From Planctomycetaceae bacterium (lineage in GTDB: Bacteria; Planctomycetota; Planctomycetia; Pirellulales; Pirellulaceae): a stretch of 64,000 nucleotides of DNA. Shown one piece after another: positions 27,304 through 36,413 of this stretch. Within the stretch, counting starts at the first letter, position 1, and the number at the start of each line of letters is the position of its first letter. Under the pieces are notes generated by a model. That model searched no databases and was not told the origin of the DNA. It was given only the letters and a program-made list of their open reading frames with translations. The stretch is taken from contig PAQH01000056.1 of NCBI GenBank assembly GCA_002709225.1, forward strand, positions 1 to 64,000. The letters are read 5' to 3'. A program made the translations under genes and the position numbers.

Positions 27304-28872
27304 ATGCCGTCAGAAAACTCGCCCATTCCTGCAACCGCACGCAACGAGCCTCGTTTGGTGCGTGCCTTGGGACCGTGGATTGCGATCGCCGTTGTTGTCG
27401 GTAACGTGATCGGATCCGGTATTTTCCTTAAGCCAGGTGCGATCGCCGACGCGGCCGGCGATTTTCGTGTGATTCTGGCGATGTGGATCACCGGCGGAGC
27501 GCTTTGCATCCTGGGTGGTTTGTGCTTCGCTGAACTGGCTGCCATGTTTCCCCAGGCAGGAGGACTCTATGTCTACCTGCGCGAAGCCTACGGCAAACCG
27601 GTTGCCTTTCTTTGTGGCTGGAACATCGTCTTGTTTGGTACACCCGCTTCCTGCGCCGCGCTCGCTGTGGCCTTCATCGGTTCCTTTGCCAACGCGATCG
27701 GCTGGCACCCCTCGTTGTTTGCAGAGATCGGCATGGCCGCCATGATGATCGGCAGTATGGCACTGGTCAACATTCTGGGTGTTGTCTGGGGTGGCCGACT
27801 GCAAATGATGTTTACGCTAGTCAAGGCTGGATTTCTTGGTCTTGTGGCCCTGACTCCCTTTGTGCTATTGCCGGTTCTCGAAACTTCTGTGGATTGGACC
27901 AATTACGGTTCACGAATAGAACCTCATCAGCCGAGTCTGGCTGGCCAGATAGGTACTGTGTTATTGGCCGTGATGTGGGCCTACAACGGTTGGCATGGTG
28001 TCACACCCCTGGCAGAAGAAGTTCGCGAACCTCAACGCAACATCCCCTTCGCGCTGCTGGGCGGCATCGGGATTCTGATCACACTTTATCTCGCAGCCAA
28101 TCTCGCCTATCACGGCGTGTTGTCCATGGAAGAAATGCGAGCAGCCGGAGATCATGTGGCCGAGCGGATGGTCGGTAAACTGCTCGGCCCTTCTGGCGCC
28201 GCCGCGATTTCTGTGGTGATCATGTGCAGCACCTTCGGTGCCATCAATACCAACCTGCTGACGGTGCCGCGGACTTCCTTTGCCATGGGGCGCGATCGCG
28301 TTTTTTTTTCGGCCCTGGGACGAGTTCATGAAAAGTTCCACACTCCCGCCGCCGCGATCGCGGTGATGGCCGGTATGGCAATCTTGTTGATCGTCTGCGC
28401 CGGCGTCGGCAAGCACTGGGTCAGCGGAGCGCAAGCAACTCCTGCTAATTCCTCTTCTGCAGCCGACAACTCGGAGCGAATGGAATCCGGACCAGATGTG
28501 GCAAAATCAACTGCGAAATCGCGCAACGAAAACCTCTGGGCCCGGATTCTTGACAGCTTGCGGAACGATTCATTGTTCGCGTTGTTCACAAATTTCGTGA
28601 TTTTCTCCGCCAGCATTTTTTATGCCCTGGGTGTTGCTGCCGTAGTGGTATTGAGAATCCGTAGACCCGATTTAGCACGCCCCTATCGCACGTTTGCTTA
28701 TCCCTGGGTTCCTCTGGCGTTCCTACTGGTATACATCTGGTTCTTGGGGCAGATCTACCTGACCAAGCCGTTGGAATCCCGCATGGGTCTGGTCATTATC
28801 GCCTTGGGCGTCCCCGTCTATTGGATGTATCGAAAACTCCAATCACCAACACCAAAACACGCGGACACTTAG
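27304..28872 (+). CDS. APC-superfamily amino-acid permease
   Basis: A 522-residue inner-membrane transporter of the APC superfamily (LAT-like group). About twelve hydrophobic segments are visible. Segment 1 holds VVVGNVIGSGIFLKPG, the unwound-helix substrate motif GSGI; segment 3 has FAELAAMFPQAGGLYVYLREAYG; segment 6 contains WAYNGWHGVTPLAEEVREPQRNIP, characteristic of cationic/neutral amino-acid exchangers. A Ser/Glu-rich loop (about 375-425) is longer than usual. No accessory gene lies next to it. ATG 27304 is preferred to an upstream in-frame ATG at 27238 because the leader adds no membrane sequence; the ribosome site is weak in both cases. Confidence 0.9.
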   Translation: MPSENSPIPATARNEPRLVRALGPWIAIAVVVGNVIGSGIFLKPGAIADAAGDFRVILAMWITGGALCILGGLCFAELAAMFPQAGGLYVYLREAYGKPVAFLCGWNIVLFGTPASCAALAVAFIGSFANAIGWHPSLFAEIGMAAMMIGSMALVNILGVVWGGRLQMMFTLVKAGFLGLVALTPFVLLPVLETSVDWTNYGSRIEPHQPSLAGQIGTVLLAVMWAYNGWHGVTPLAEEVREPQRNIPFALLGGIGILITLYLAANLAYHGVLSMEEMRAAGDHVAERMVGKLLGPSGAAAISVVIMCSTFGAINTNLLTVPRTSFAMGRDRVFFSALGRVHEKFHTPAAAIAVMAGMAILLIVCAGVGKHWVSGAQATPANSSSAADNSERMESGPDVAKSTAKSRNENLWARILDSLRNDSLFALFTNFVIFSASIFYALGVAAVVVLRIRRPDLARPYRTFAYPWVPLAFLLVYIWFLGQIYLTKPLESRMGLVIIALGVPVYWMYRKLQSPTPKHADT

Positions 28873-28906
28873 CCGCTTTTTCTGTTTCCTTGTGGGGGAT
28901 TTTACA

Positions 28907-30658
28907 ATGGCACCGTCAGCTCTTCTTCTCTGTGCAACCCTCATGCACCAATCACCACTGGATACTCGCTTCGAGGATCTCGCCAAACGCTATGTCCGCG
29001 AATCTCCCGCACTGTCTCCGGTTCACGCCACAACGCTGGGTGACCATCGTTTCGATAGCCAGTTGGACGACCTCAGTGCTGCAGCGCGCAATCGGTCGAG
29101 AAGTTTCCATCGACAATTGCTGGATGCCCTGGAGAAGATCGATCGCAAACAACTCTCGCGGGCTCATCAAGTCGACTACGCACTGCTCCAGCATAGGCTA
29201 CAAACCGTTCTGTGGCAGACGGACCAGCTGGCCGATTGGGCATGGAATCCCCTGCTCTACACCGAATTGGCCGGCAGCTCGATATACGGACTGATGGCGC
29301 GAGACTTTGCGCCTCTGCCTCAACGTCTGTCACATGTGGCCGATCGTCTCGAGAAATTTCCCAAGCTGTTTGAACAAATCCAGGCAACACTACAACCACA
29401 GCGTGTCCCCAGAATCCATGCCGAAACTGCGGTCAAACAAAATCGCGGGGTATTGAGCATTCTAGACAATCTGGTTCGACCACAGCTGCAACAGCTGACT
29501 CGGTTAGAGCGCAACCGACTTCAGCAAGCAATGCAACGGGCACAGGAAGTGGTTGAACAACATCAGCAGTGGTTGGAAAATCGCTTACTTCCCAACGCCA
29601 ACGGTGAATTTCGTCTCGGTCCAGCACGCTACGACGAAAAACTGCGTTTCACTCTGCAAACACGGTTGTCACGAACTGAAATTCGCCAGCGCGCCGAGTC
29701 TGAGTTAGCGCGGGTGCGCGAGGAAATGTATCAGATCGCCAAACCGCTGTACTTGAAACAGTACCCTTTTACACAATTCCCTAAGCAACCCACCGCTGCC
29801 TATCGCCAGGCAATCATTCGGGCCGGCCTGGAAATGGCATATCAGGATGTACCTCAGCGCGACCAGATCGTCGCCGTCGCCAAGAAGTCCCTGCACATCA
29901 CAACCGAGTTCGTCAAGTCCAAGGATTTGGTCACCGTCCTGCCAGATCCCCTGGAAATTATCGTGATGCCTGAATTTCAACGTGGCATCGCCTTGGCCTA
30001 TTGTGACTCACCAGGGCCGCTGGATGTCGGTGAAAAGACCTTCTATGCCGTGGCACCCCTGCCAGCACATTGGACAGATGTGCAGGTCAAATCCTTCTTG
30101 CGTGAATACAACATCCGCTCGATTCATGATCTCACGGTACATGAAGCAATGCCGGGACATTTTCTACAGCTGGCACATTCGAACCGTTATCCTGGCCAAT
30201 TACGGGCAATGCTGGCTTCAGGTGTGTTCATCGAGGGCTGGGCTGTCTACGCCGAACAGCTGATGGCCAATGAGGGGTTTCTGGACGGTGATCCCCTGAT
30301 GCGATTGATCGCATTGAAGTGGTACCTGCGGGGTATCGCCAACGCCATCTTGGACCAAGCGATTCACACCGAAGGTATTACACGCGAACAGGCAATGCGG
30401 CTAATGATGCACGACACGTTTCAAGAAGAACGTGAAGCCGCTGGAAAATGGGTACGAGCACAACTCACCTCGGCACAGCTGTCCACCTATTTTGTCGGCT
30501 ATTTGGAACACATCGATCTGCGACGAGAGGCCGAACAGCTCTGGGGAGCGGAGTTTCGCTTGCGCGACTATCACGACCGGCTGCTCTCCTTTGGTTCACC
30601 ACCTGTCCAGTATGCCCGCGCTTTGTTGCTGAAAAAAAAGATCCCGCAGGATCCTTGA
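28907..30658 (+). CDS. DUF885 family protein, putative zinc metallopeptidase
   Basis: A 583-residue protein with the DUF885 layout. The HEAMPGHFLQ motif (HExxxGH, about residue 413) and EGWAVYAEQLM about 30 residues later form the probable zinc site. An N-terminal hydrophobic stretch (about 1-15, MAPSALLLCATLMHQ) could be a short signal peptide, so it is likely secreted. YDEKLRFTLQTRLSRTEIRQRAESEL is a further family block. ATG 28907 sits 9 bases behind GGGGG. The permease gene ends 34 bases upstream, so peptide hydrolysis and amino-acid uptake may be linked, although this is inference. Confidence 0.88.
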   Translation: MAPSALLLCATLMHQSPLDTRFEDLAKRYVRESPALSPVHATTLGDHRFDSQLDDLSAAARNRSRSFHRQLLDALEKIDRKQLSRAHQVDYALLQHRLQTVLWQTDQLADWAWNPLLYTELAGSSIYGLMARDFAPLPQRLSHVADRLEKFPKLFEQIQATLQPQRVPRIHAETAVKQNRGVLSILDNLVRPQLQQLTRLERNRLQQAMQRAQEVVEQHQQWLENRLLPNANGEFRLGPARYDEKLRFTLQTRLSRTEIRQRAESELARVREEMYQIAKPLYLKQYPFTQFPKQPTAAYRQAIIRAGLEMAYQDVPQRDQIVAVAKKSLHITTEFVKSKDLVTVLPDPLEIIVMPEFQRGIALAYCDSPGPLDVGEKTFYAVAPLPAHWTDVQVKSFLREYNIRSIHDLTVHEAMPGHFLQLAHSNRYPGQLRAMLASGVFIEGWAVYAEQLMANEGFLDGDPLMRLIALKWYLRGIANAILDQAIHTEGITREQAMRLMMHDTFQEEREAAGKWVRAQLTSAQLSTYFVGYLEHIDLRREAEQLWGAEFRLRDYHDRLLSFGSPPVQYARALLLKKKIPQDP

Positions 30659-30939
30659 GGCAAACCTCTCGGCAGCTCGATCCACCCACAAACGCGTGGT
30701 GGTTGGCACCTCCCCCCGCTTAGACAAGGGCGTTTCTGTCGTACCCGAGATTGCCAAACCAACATGGTCCGGTACTATCCAACCAGCATCAGATAGCAGC
30801 CCCCCTCTGGGCGGGTCACTGAGCGATGTCAGCCGCAGCGCGGCCGTACTCCAAGTTTGATCGTCTTTGGCCAGTCCTCCCATCAGTTGTCCTCCATCGC
30901 TCGTGGTTGCGCCAAGTTTTCGCAGCGCAGCAACATGTT

Positions 30940-32478
30940 TTAGTACTCCGCTCTCAACGAGCCCCAAATGGCAAATTCAGACCGCTGCTCGCGCTGGCTC
31001 CCCACTTCAGCAGCGTATTTCACCCGCCCAGCAAATCGCAGCCGGTCAGTAAGTGTCCCGGCGGTCAACGGCAACGGCCCACTACCCGATAAACCAACCG
31101 AGAGCTGCCCCACACCGTCGGCGAAACCAGGCCCATCTCCGTACGAACCCGAAACCACCAAGTCAATCTGTGCTCGATTCTCAATAAACGAGCCAGACAG
31201 ATCAAAGTTCCCTGCTTGAATTCCCGTCCTGTCAAAACCCAGGGTAATGTCACTTGTCCATTGAACATGACGCTGGTCTGAGAGGTAGCGGGCGTGTCCA
31301 GAAAATCCAAGAGCCGCCAAGTTTTCCTGGCCGCGGATGCCATTGGCCCCAAAGGGCCAGTACTCGCCGTTTAGCCGCCAACTCAGAGAACCCGCTTCCC
31401 CACCGTCAAGAGTCGTGGGTAATTCGATCCGAGAGCCAGCCAGAATTTCGGCACAATCCACGGCGAGAGAACCTGTGACCGGCAGATGCTCCCACTCTGG
31501 AACTCCATACCAAATCGTGGTCCCGATTGCCGCCATGCCACCCGCCAGCGCTCCCACCTGTAACCAAGATGGTATCCAGTCCCCATCCAACCAGTCGGCA
31601 ACTTCCGGCTGCTCGAGAACTTCCTCCGCCTGCTGAAAAATGAGCTCTGCGAACTCACTAGCCGTGTGTGGATCACAACTGGAAAACTGCTCGAAATCCT
31701 CAACCAAACTAGCCTCCAACAGCAGCCGATCGGGAATCTCCCAGACTGGCAGGTCGGCGTAGCACCGCGCAAACGCCCTCGCCCAATCATCCGGTGCAAC
31801 CGGTGCCAGTGGCGCAGCCAACCTCGGTAGAGACGGCGCAAACCAGGGCGCAAGTGAAATCGGCTCCAGTTGACTCAGCTCCTGCAATGAGAGATCTAAA
31901 CTCCCCCCGGCCTGGGCTGGGTCTGCACAGTTTCTCCACAGCGATTCGATTGCCGCGGTGTTCCACAGCGGGTGAAAAACCGTATCCAAGGACGCCAGCT
32001 CAGTCGCCGGCAGCGGTCCAATCGTGGGGAGCGGCTTGCATCCCGCGTCAGGGCTGGGACAACCCTGCCATCGGCACGGGCGGGGCGGGGTTTCGCCAAC
32101 CACGTATTCACCTGCCACACCACTGGTTTCGTCCAGAGACAGGAGTGCCACCTCCGCGGGCCATCGATCGGCTTCGCAAAGCACCGCTGCGGACTCACGC
32201 GGTACTTGCCCACCCAGAGAAACCGCGTCAGCGGCCAGCAAATCACGCCCTGCCAGTCGCTCCAACTCAAGTAGCCGTTGAGGGCGTGAACAGGACGGCC
32301 GCCCCTTCGCGCACGACAACTTCACACGGCGCGATCCCCGATATCCGTTGTCACAGTGCGTCCTCGTACGCCAACACCGATCAGTGCCCTGATCCCGCAT
32401 CACCTCTCGGCGACCACTGCCAGTCGGTCCGGGCCTCGTTTGCCCCTTGGCTGAATTCGTGAACAAGTATGCGCTCAT
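30940..32478 (-). CDS. Unrecognised exported planctomycete protein, possible surface-anchored beta-structure protein
   Basis: A 512-residue protein with no family I can name. Residues 1-66 are basic and Arg/Cys-rich, then LLELERLAGRDLLAAD (about 68-83) matches the planctomycete motif of the type LExLExRxLLA that often precedes exported domains. A Pro-rich linker (about 150-230) is followed by a helical part with QFSSCDPHT and EEVLEQPEVADWLDGDW (about 255-300). A single hydrophobic segment (about 303-322) comes next. The C-terminal 180 residues alternate polar and aromatic residues in beta-strands and end in a terminal Tyr, like an outer-membrane strand. GGGGGGT lies near the ATG at 32478. It is divergent from the HTH-like gene with 172 bases between. 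Confidence 0.65.
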   Translation of the reverse strand: MSAYLFTNSAKGQTRPGPTGSGRREVMRDQGTDRCWRTRTHCDNGYRGSRRVKLSCAKGRPSCSRPQRLLELERLAGRDLLAADAVSLGGQVPRESAAVLCEADRWPAEVALLSLDETSGVAGEYVVGETPPRPCRWQGCPSPDAGCKPLPTIGPLPATELASLDTVFHPLWNTAAIESLWRNCADPAQAGGSLDLSLQELSQLEPISLAPWFAPSLPRLAAPLAPVAPDDWARAFARCYADLPVWEIPDRLLLEASLVEDFEQFSSCDPHTASEFAELIFQQAEEVLEQPEVADWLDGDWIPSWLQVGALAGGMAAIGTTIWYGVPEWEHLPVTGSLAVDCAEILAGSRIELPTTLDGGEAGSLSWRLNGEYWPFGANGIRGQENLAALGFSGHARYLSDQRHVQWTSDITLGFDRTGIQAGNFDLSGSFIENRAQIDLVVSGSYGDGPGFADGVGQLSVGLSGSGPLPLTAGTLTDRLRFAGRVKYAAEVGSQREQRSEFAIWGSLRAEY

Positions 32479-32650
32479 TTTACTTTACCCCCCAAAAGAA
32501 CTACGTTTAGTTATACGCCGATTTGCAGCGTGCGCACGCGATACCACCAAGAACTCCCGTTCCCTGCTGCCATTTTGAGGACCCACCGAAACTCCATCTA
32601 TTGGCGCACGCCGGCGCGGAGCGCCAACGACCTTAGACAAGGAACCAGCC

Positions 32651-33385
32651 ATGAACGCACGACGCCCCATGGACGATTGCCTGGCGCTGCTGGAAGCCCT
32701 CCTCTGGAATCACTTCCTGCCCGCCTCGAGCAACACGACAATCAGCACGCAAGCTGGTTTTCTACAAACCACTCCAATTCGCGACAGACAGATTATCTGC
32801 ACCTATCTGGACTGGCTCGCCACGCGCGGATACCTGGCCGGGCAACAACTTTCCGGCAGCGGCCGCCGGGATCTTCCGCGCCGGAGCACCGACTGGAGCA
32901 GTTACCGCCAACTGACACTCACCGAGTCAGGCGCACGATTCGCGGTTGAAGCGCTGCGTCAACAGGGTCGCTGGGAGCAAATGGCCACCTTGTTGGCAAT
33001 CCGTAAACCGACCACACGCATGACCGACCGCAAGCACAGCGATCATCTGCTCAGCGAGCTTCCTACAGACTCACCGATGACAGCCGCGCGCAGGCTGCAA
33101 CCATACTGGGATTCCCATCACCGTGAACTCTGGCTGGGCCGTGGCTTAGTGAAAAAGATCAGGACTTCAGCGACCAACCAGGAGCGTCTTCTGGCCGCCT
33201 TTCAAGAAGAGAACTGGCCAAACTGTGTTTACGATCCACTGCCCCCGGTTGGTGATGTCGATCCCAAGCAACGCCTCTTGGACACGGTTCGTCGATTGAA
33301 CGGACACCAACTGTCCTCCCGCATCCATTTCTTGACTACACATCACGGTGAGCAGGTCGCCTGGCAGCATCAAGAGACCAACTAG
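32651..33385 (+). CDS. Planctomycete protein with winged-helix-like N-terminus and a conserved C-terminal domain of unknown role
   Basis: A 244-residue cytosolic protein. Residues about 1-90 look like a winged helix-turn-helix (LLEALLWNHF, DRQIICTYLDWLATRGYLAG, LTLTESGARF). Residues about 160-244 match a block I recall from many planctomycete proteins: FQEENWPNCVYDPLPP, KQRLLDTVRRLNGHQLSSRIHF and a Gly/Trp-rich end. The sequence suggests a DNA- or RNA-binding regulator but no target can be deduced. AAGGA sits 8 bases before ATG 32651. Neighbours are the divergent unrecognised exported protein and, downstream, selD. Confidence 0.7.
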   Translation: MNARRPMDDCLALLEALLWNHFLPASSNTTISTQAGFLQTTPIRDRQIICTYLDWLATRGYLAGQQLSGSGRRDLPRRSTDWSSYRQLTLTESGARFAVEALRQQGRWEQMATLLAIRKPTTRMTDRKHSDHLLSELPTDSPMTAARRLQPYWDSHHRELWLGRGLVKKIRTSATNQERLLAAFQEENWPNCVYDPLPPVGDVDPKQRLLDTVRRLNGHQLSSRIHFLTTHHGEQVAWQHQETN

Positions 33386-33399
33386 CGTGCGCCTAGCGC

Positions 33400-33546
33400 A
33401 TGGAGATCCTGCCCAAATCCCCCCGCGGTCAAACCGATCCACGCTGTGTCGCTGCTGCTGCCGTGTGGCGTCGCTGGCCAGTGCAGGATACAAAGGATGT
33501 GGTAGCACGACTCTTCGAGGAAAAACATGATGCGATTATTTGGTAA
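33400..33546 (+). CDS. Possible 48-residue small open frame overlapping the selD start
   Basis: ATG 33400 opens a 48-codon frame that ends at TAA 33544-33546, 19 bases inside selD. The end DVVARLFEEKHDAIIW looks protein-like, but there is no ribosome site before the ATG and no family resemblance. It could be a leader peptide or chance. Confidence 0.2.
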   Translation: MEILPKSPRGQTDPRCVAAAAVWRRWPVQDTKDVVARLFEEKHDAIIW

Positions 33547-34585
33547 GAAAAAACGTCTGGTCGATTATGCGAGTTGCGCAGGCTGAGCTGGCAAATTGCC
33601 TCAACAGGGGACTGCACAGGTTGTGCAGGGACTGCCTCAGTTTGACGATCCTGACCTGGTAATCGGCGCGGAAGACTTTAGTGACGCCGGAGTTTACCGA
33701 TTGCGGGACGATCTTTTGATCGTCCAGTCCCTCGATTTTTTCCCTCCGCTGGTCGACGACCCATTCTGTTTTGGCCAGATTGCTGCCGCCAACTCGTTGA
33801 GCGATATTTTCGCTATGGGAGCCCAGCCCAAGACCGCACTCAACATCGTCGGGTTTCCTGACGACCGGCTCGATTTAAGTACCCTGGCCGATATTCTCCG
33901 CGGCGGCGCAGACCGTGTCGCTGCTGCCGGTGCTGTGATCAGCGGTGGACATACAGTGCGCGACACGGAAATTAAATACGGACTGTCCGCTACAGGAATT
34001 GTCCACCCGGACCAGCTACTCACCAACCAGAAAGCGCAGCCTGGTGACCGGCTGGTACTGACCAAGGCATTGGGAACCGGATTTATAACGACGGCTTTCA
34101 AGGCGCAAAAATGCCCGGAAGACGTCATCACGGCTGCCAGTCATAGCATGGCGATGTTGAACGCCGCCGCCAGTGCAGCGGCACAAGCAGTGAACGCCCA
34201 CGCGGCGACTGATATCACCGGTTTCGGTTTGGCAGGCCACGCCAGCGAAATGGCACAGGCAAGTCATGTCACCGTGGCATTACAGTTGCCAGATCTGCCC
34301 CTCTTGGCAGGCGCAAGATCACTCGCGCAACAGGGCTACAAAACAAGGGCGACCTCCACCAACCGTGCGTTTGTTGAACCGATCATCCAGCTCGAGGGGT
34401 CCCCAGACCCACAGCTCCTCGAATTCGTGTTTGACGCACAAACCTCAGGCGGCTTGTTGATCAGCGTCTCAGCAGAGCGGGCGCATGAACTGGTCGACCG
34501 GGCCCGGGAAGGGGGCGCCGTTGCGAGCTGTATCGTGGGCGAAGTCCTACCCTACGAAGAACGCTGCTTGCGACTAAGAGGTTGA
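33527..34585 (+). CDS. selD: Selenide, water dikinase SelD with in-frame UGA (selenocysteine)
   Basis: SelD makes selenophosphate from selenide and ATP for selenocysteine and selenouridine synthesis. The gene begins at ATG 33527 (GAGG 6 bases upstream) and reads through an in-frame TGA at 33584-33586, giving 352 residues with selenocysteine at position 20. The local sequence is Y-A-S-C-A-G-U-A-G-K, so U20 and Lys23 align with the essential Cys17 and Lys20 of E. coli SelD. The rest is typical: DFFPPLVDDPFCFGQIAAAN, NSLSDIFAMGAQPK, ISGGHTVRDTEIKYGLSATG and ITGFGLAGHASEM. A hairpin with a GGT loop starts 25 bases after the TGA. Standard gene callers would start at TTG 33596 and lose the catalytic residue. 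selA, selB and the selenocysteine tRNA are not visible here. Confidence 0.95.
33587..33640 (+). promoter_or_regulatory. Bacterial SECIS-like hairpin in selD
   Basis: Directly after the TGA codon, CTGCACA (33612-33618) and TGTGCAG (33622-33628) form a perfect 7-bp stem closing a GGT loop. The first loop G lies 33 bases after the TGA, within the usual distance for SelB recognition of bacterial SECIS elements, which also present an apical G. The CAG/CTG pairs flanking the stem could extend it. Function inferred from position and shape. Confidence 0.75.
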
Positions 34586-34679
34586 TGTCTTCAAACACCC
34601 GTGAAAACCTGGCGGCCTCCCGTTCGATCACGGCATTCCCTGGCAGCGTCGCCGCCGGAAGTCGGCTTTCTGAGCGCAC

Positions 34680-35822
34680 TTAAACGCTCCGCAAGATCAC
34701 CAGGTTGTCACGGTGGATTACCTCTTCATACGACCGATAACCCAACCGCTGGACAATCGCCTCGGAACGCAACCCTTGAATCATCCGAATTTCGTCAATC
34801 GGGTAGTTGGACAATCCACGAGCCAATTCGACACCAGGGGCCGTTCGTAGAGAAACCACATCACCTTTGTCAAAGTCACCCTCCGCGTCGACGATCCCAA
34901 TCGCCAGCAAACTTCGACCTTCCTTAGTCAACGCACGACACGCACCAGCATCCAGGAAAATACTACCCCGGGTTTGCGCCGAAAGTCCGATCCACCGTTT
35001 GCGGGAACTGATTGACTTGCCCTGCGCCAAGATCAGGGTACCGATTTGCTTGCCGGCCATGATGTCCGCCAGGACACCCGGTTTGTGGCCACTGGCAATG
35101 ATGACGTTTTCCCCGGCCGTCGACACCAGACGCGCCGCCTCCAGCTTACTCGACATGCCCCCTCGACCCGGCCCTTCATCGTGATCCTGGACGAGTGCCA
35201 TGATGGAGTCATTCACTTCACTGACCGTCGCAATCGTGCGCACCTCGGCCCCATCGGGATCTGCGTCATACAAACCTTCGACATCCGACAAGATCACCAG
35301 TAGTGCATCCTGCAACAAATTGGTAACGAGTGCGGCCAGACGATCGTTGTCACCGAATGTCACCATCAGCTCGTCGACTGCCACGGTGTCATTTTCGTTA
35401 ATGATGGGAATCACGCCCCACTCCAACAGCGACAACAGTGTGTTGCGAACGTTGAGATAGCGTCCTCGATCGTTTAGGTCTTCACCGGTCAGTAGCACCT
35501 GTGCTGCGTGACGTCCGTGCTCTCGCAATGTACGATCGTAGGCCTCAATCAAACTGGCTTGCCCCACTGCGGCGACCGCCTGAAGTTGTGCCAGGCCGAC
35601 GGGGCGCTGCTGGAATCCCAGCTGACTCATGCCAGCTGCCACCGCTCCGGAACTTACCAATACGACGCGACGTCCGGTCTCACAAATCGCGCTAAGTTCT
35701 TGCGCCAGCTGGGTAATGCGTTCGTGATTCAGTGTTCCGCAATCCCGCGACACAACACGGGTACCGACCTTGACCACCAGAGTACCTGTTGCCGAGATCG
35801 CCTGTCGCAACACGTCCGTCAT
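34680..35822 (-). CDS. proB: Glutamate 5-kinase
   Basis: ProB (380 aa) phosphorylates glutamate in the first step of proline synthesis. The amino-acid-kinase domain starts LVVKVGTRVVS and has LVSSGAVAAGMSQLG, then IINENDTVAVDEL and FGDNDRLAALVTNLLQ for nucleotide and substrate binding. GGMSSKLEAARLVSTAG is the conserved regulatory segment. The C-terminal PUA domain begins near residue 285 (RGSIFLDAGACRAL). ATG 35822 is chosen; the frame continues upstream to 36023 but adds an Arg-rich stretch that is not part of the family. It is convergent with selD (94 bases between stops). proA is not nearby. Confidence 0.95.
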   Translation of the reverse strand: MTDVLRQAISATGTLVVKVGTRVVSRDCGTLNHERITQLAQELSAICETGRRVVLVSSGAVAAGMSQLGFQQRPVGLAQLQAVAAVGQASLIEAYDRTLREHGRHAAQVLLTGEDLNDRGRYLNVRNTLLSLLEWGVIPIINENDTVAVDELMVTFGDNDRLAALVTNLLQDALLVILSDVEGLYDADPDGAEVRTIATVSEVNDSIMALVQDHDEGPGRGGMSSKLEAARLVSTAGENVIIASGHKPGVLADIMAGKQIGTLILAQGKSISSRKRWIGLSAQTRGSIFLDAGACRALTKEGRSLLAIGIVDAEGDFDKGDVVSLRTAPGVELARGLSNYPIDEIRMIQGLRSEAIVQRLGYRSYEEVIHRDNLVILRSV

Positions 35823-36413
35823 CAGATTGCAATCCCGGGAGTAAGCGCGCCCGGTGACCCTGCCGACCCCGGACTCTGAAACACGTATTCTACCAGGGAC
35901 TTCGCGAAACCCATCACCCGCGGACCATGGCCGTACAGGCCGGGCTGCCCCGACGCGGTCGCATCGCCAGTCCGAGCGCGATTTGTGGGCTTCTGTGAAA
36001 GCGCGCCACCTGAACCGGCTCACCCGTTGTACGGCAACCGAACGTAGCTACAAATCACCTTCCGCACAAGATTGGCAGCCACGCAATCCGCGTAGGCAAC
36101 CCGTTACTCCACCGCCCGCGAAACAAGTGAAATCTCACCCAAGGCCGTTTCGATCGGGTACCTTTTGGACCGCTGCGCGCGGCACCCATGGCGCAGACTC
36201 CCTTTGTATCGCTTGAGAAATCAATCGGCATCGATAGAATGACCGTGCTAAAGCGCATTCCGGTGAAGGGCCTGATGTGGTCGCAATTGCCGGAAGGTGC
36301 AATTCCCAGCCGTGCACCACTTTCTGATCGCGTTCGCTACCCGGTTACATCAGGCGAGTGTGGCCGCTTGGTGAACGCGAATCATGCTGCGAGAAAGGCT
36401 CCCACCTGCCGTA
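35823..36413. other. Long intergenic region between proB and purF
   Basis: 591 bases between divergent genes. Plus-strand open frames (for example 35854-36216) are Arg/Ser/Thr-rich and look like shadows. A sigma-70-like promoter candidate for purF lies at 36213-36240; otherwise I find no RNA gene or repeat. The purine riboswitch pattern is not apparent. Confidence 0.4.
36213..36240 (+). promoter_or_regulatory. Candidate promoter of purF
   Basis: TTGAGA (36213-36218) and TAGAAT (36235-36240) separated by 16 bases resemble a sigma-70 promoter. It would leave a leader of about 165 bases before the purF ATG. Identified by eye only. Confidence 0.3.

Noticed and set aside
33596-34585. selD starting at TTG 33596
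   Set aside because: This start lacks a ribosome site and drops the catalytic Cys/Sec and Lys; the frame upstream of the TGA has a good ribosome site and matches SelD.
34585-34683. 32-codon open frame starting in the selD stop (TGATG)
   Set aside because: Overlaps the end of proB, shows no conserved feature and is short enough to occur by chance.
35854-36216. 120-codon plus-strand open frame between proB and purF
   Set aside because: Arg/Ser/Pro-rich, no ribosome site, no motif; typical of a shadow in GC-rich DNA.
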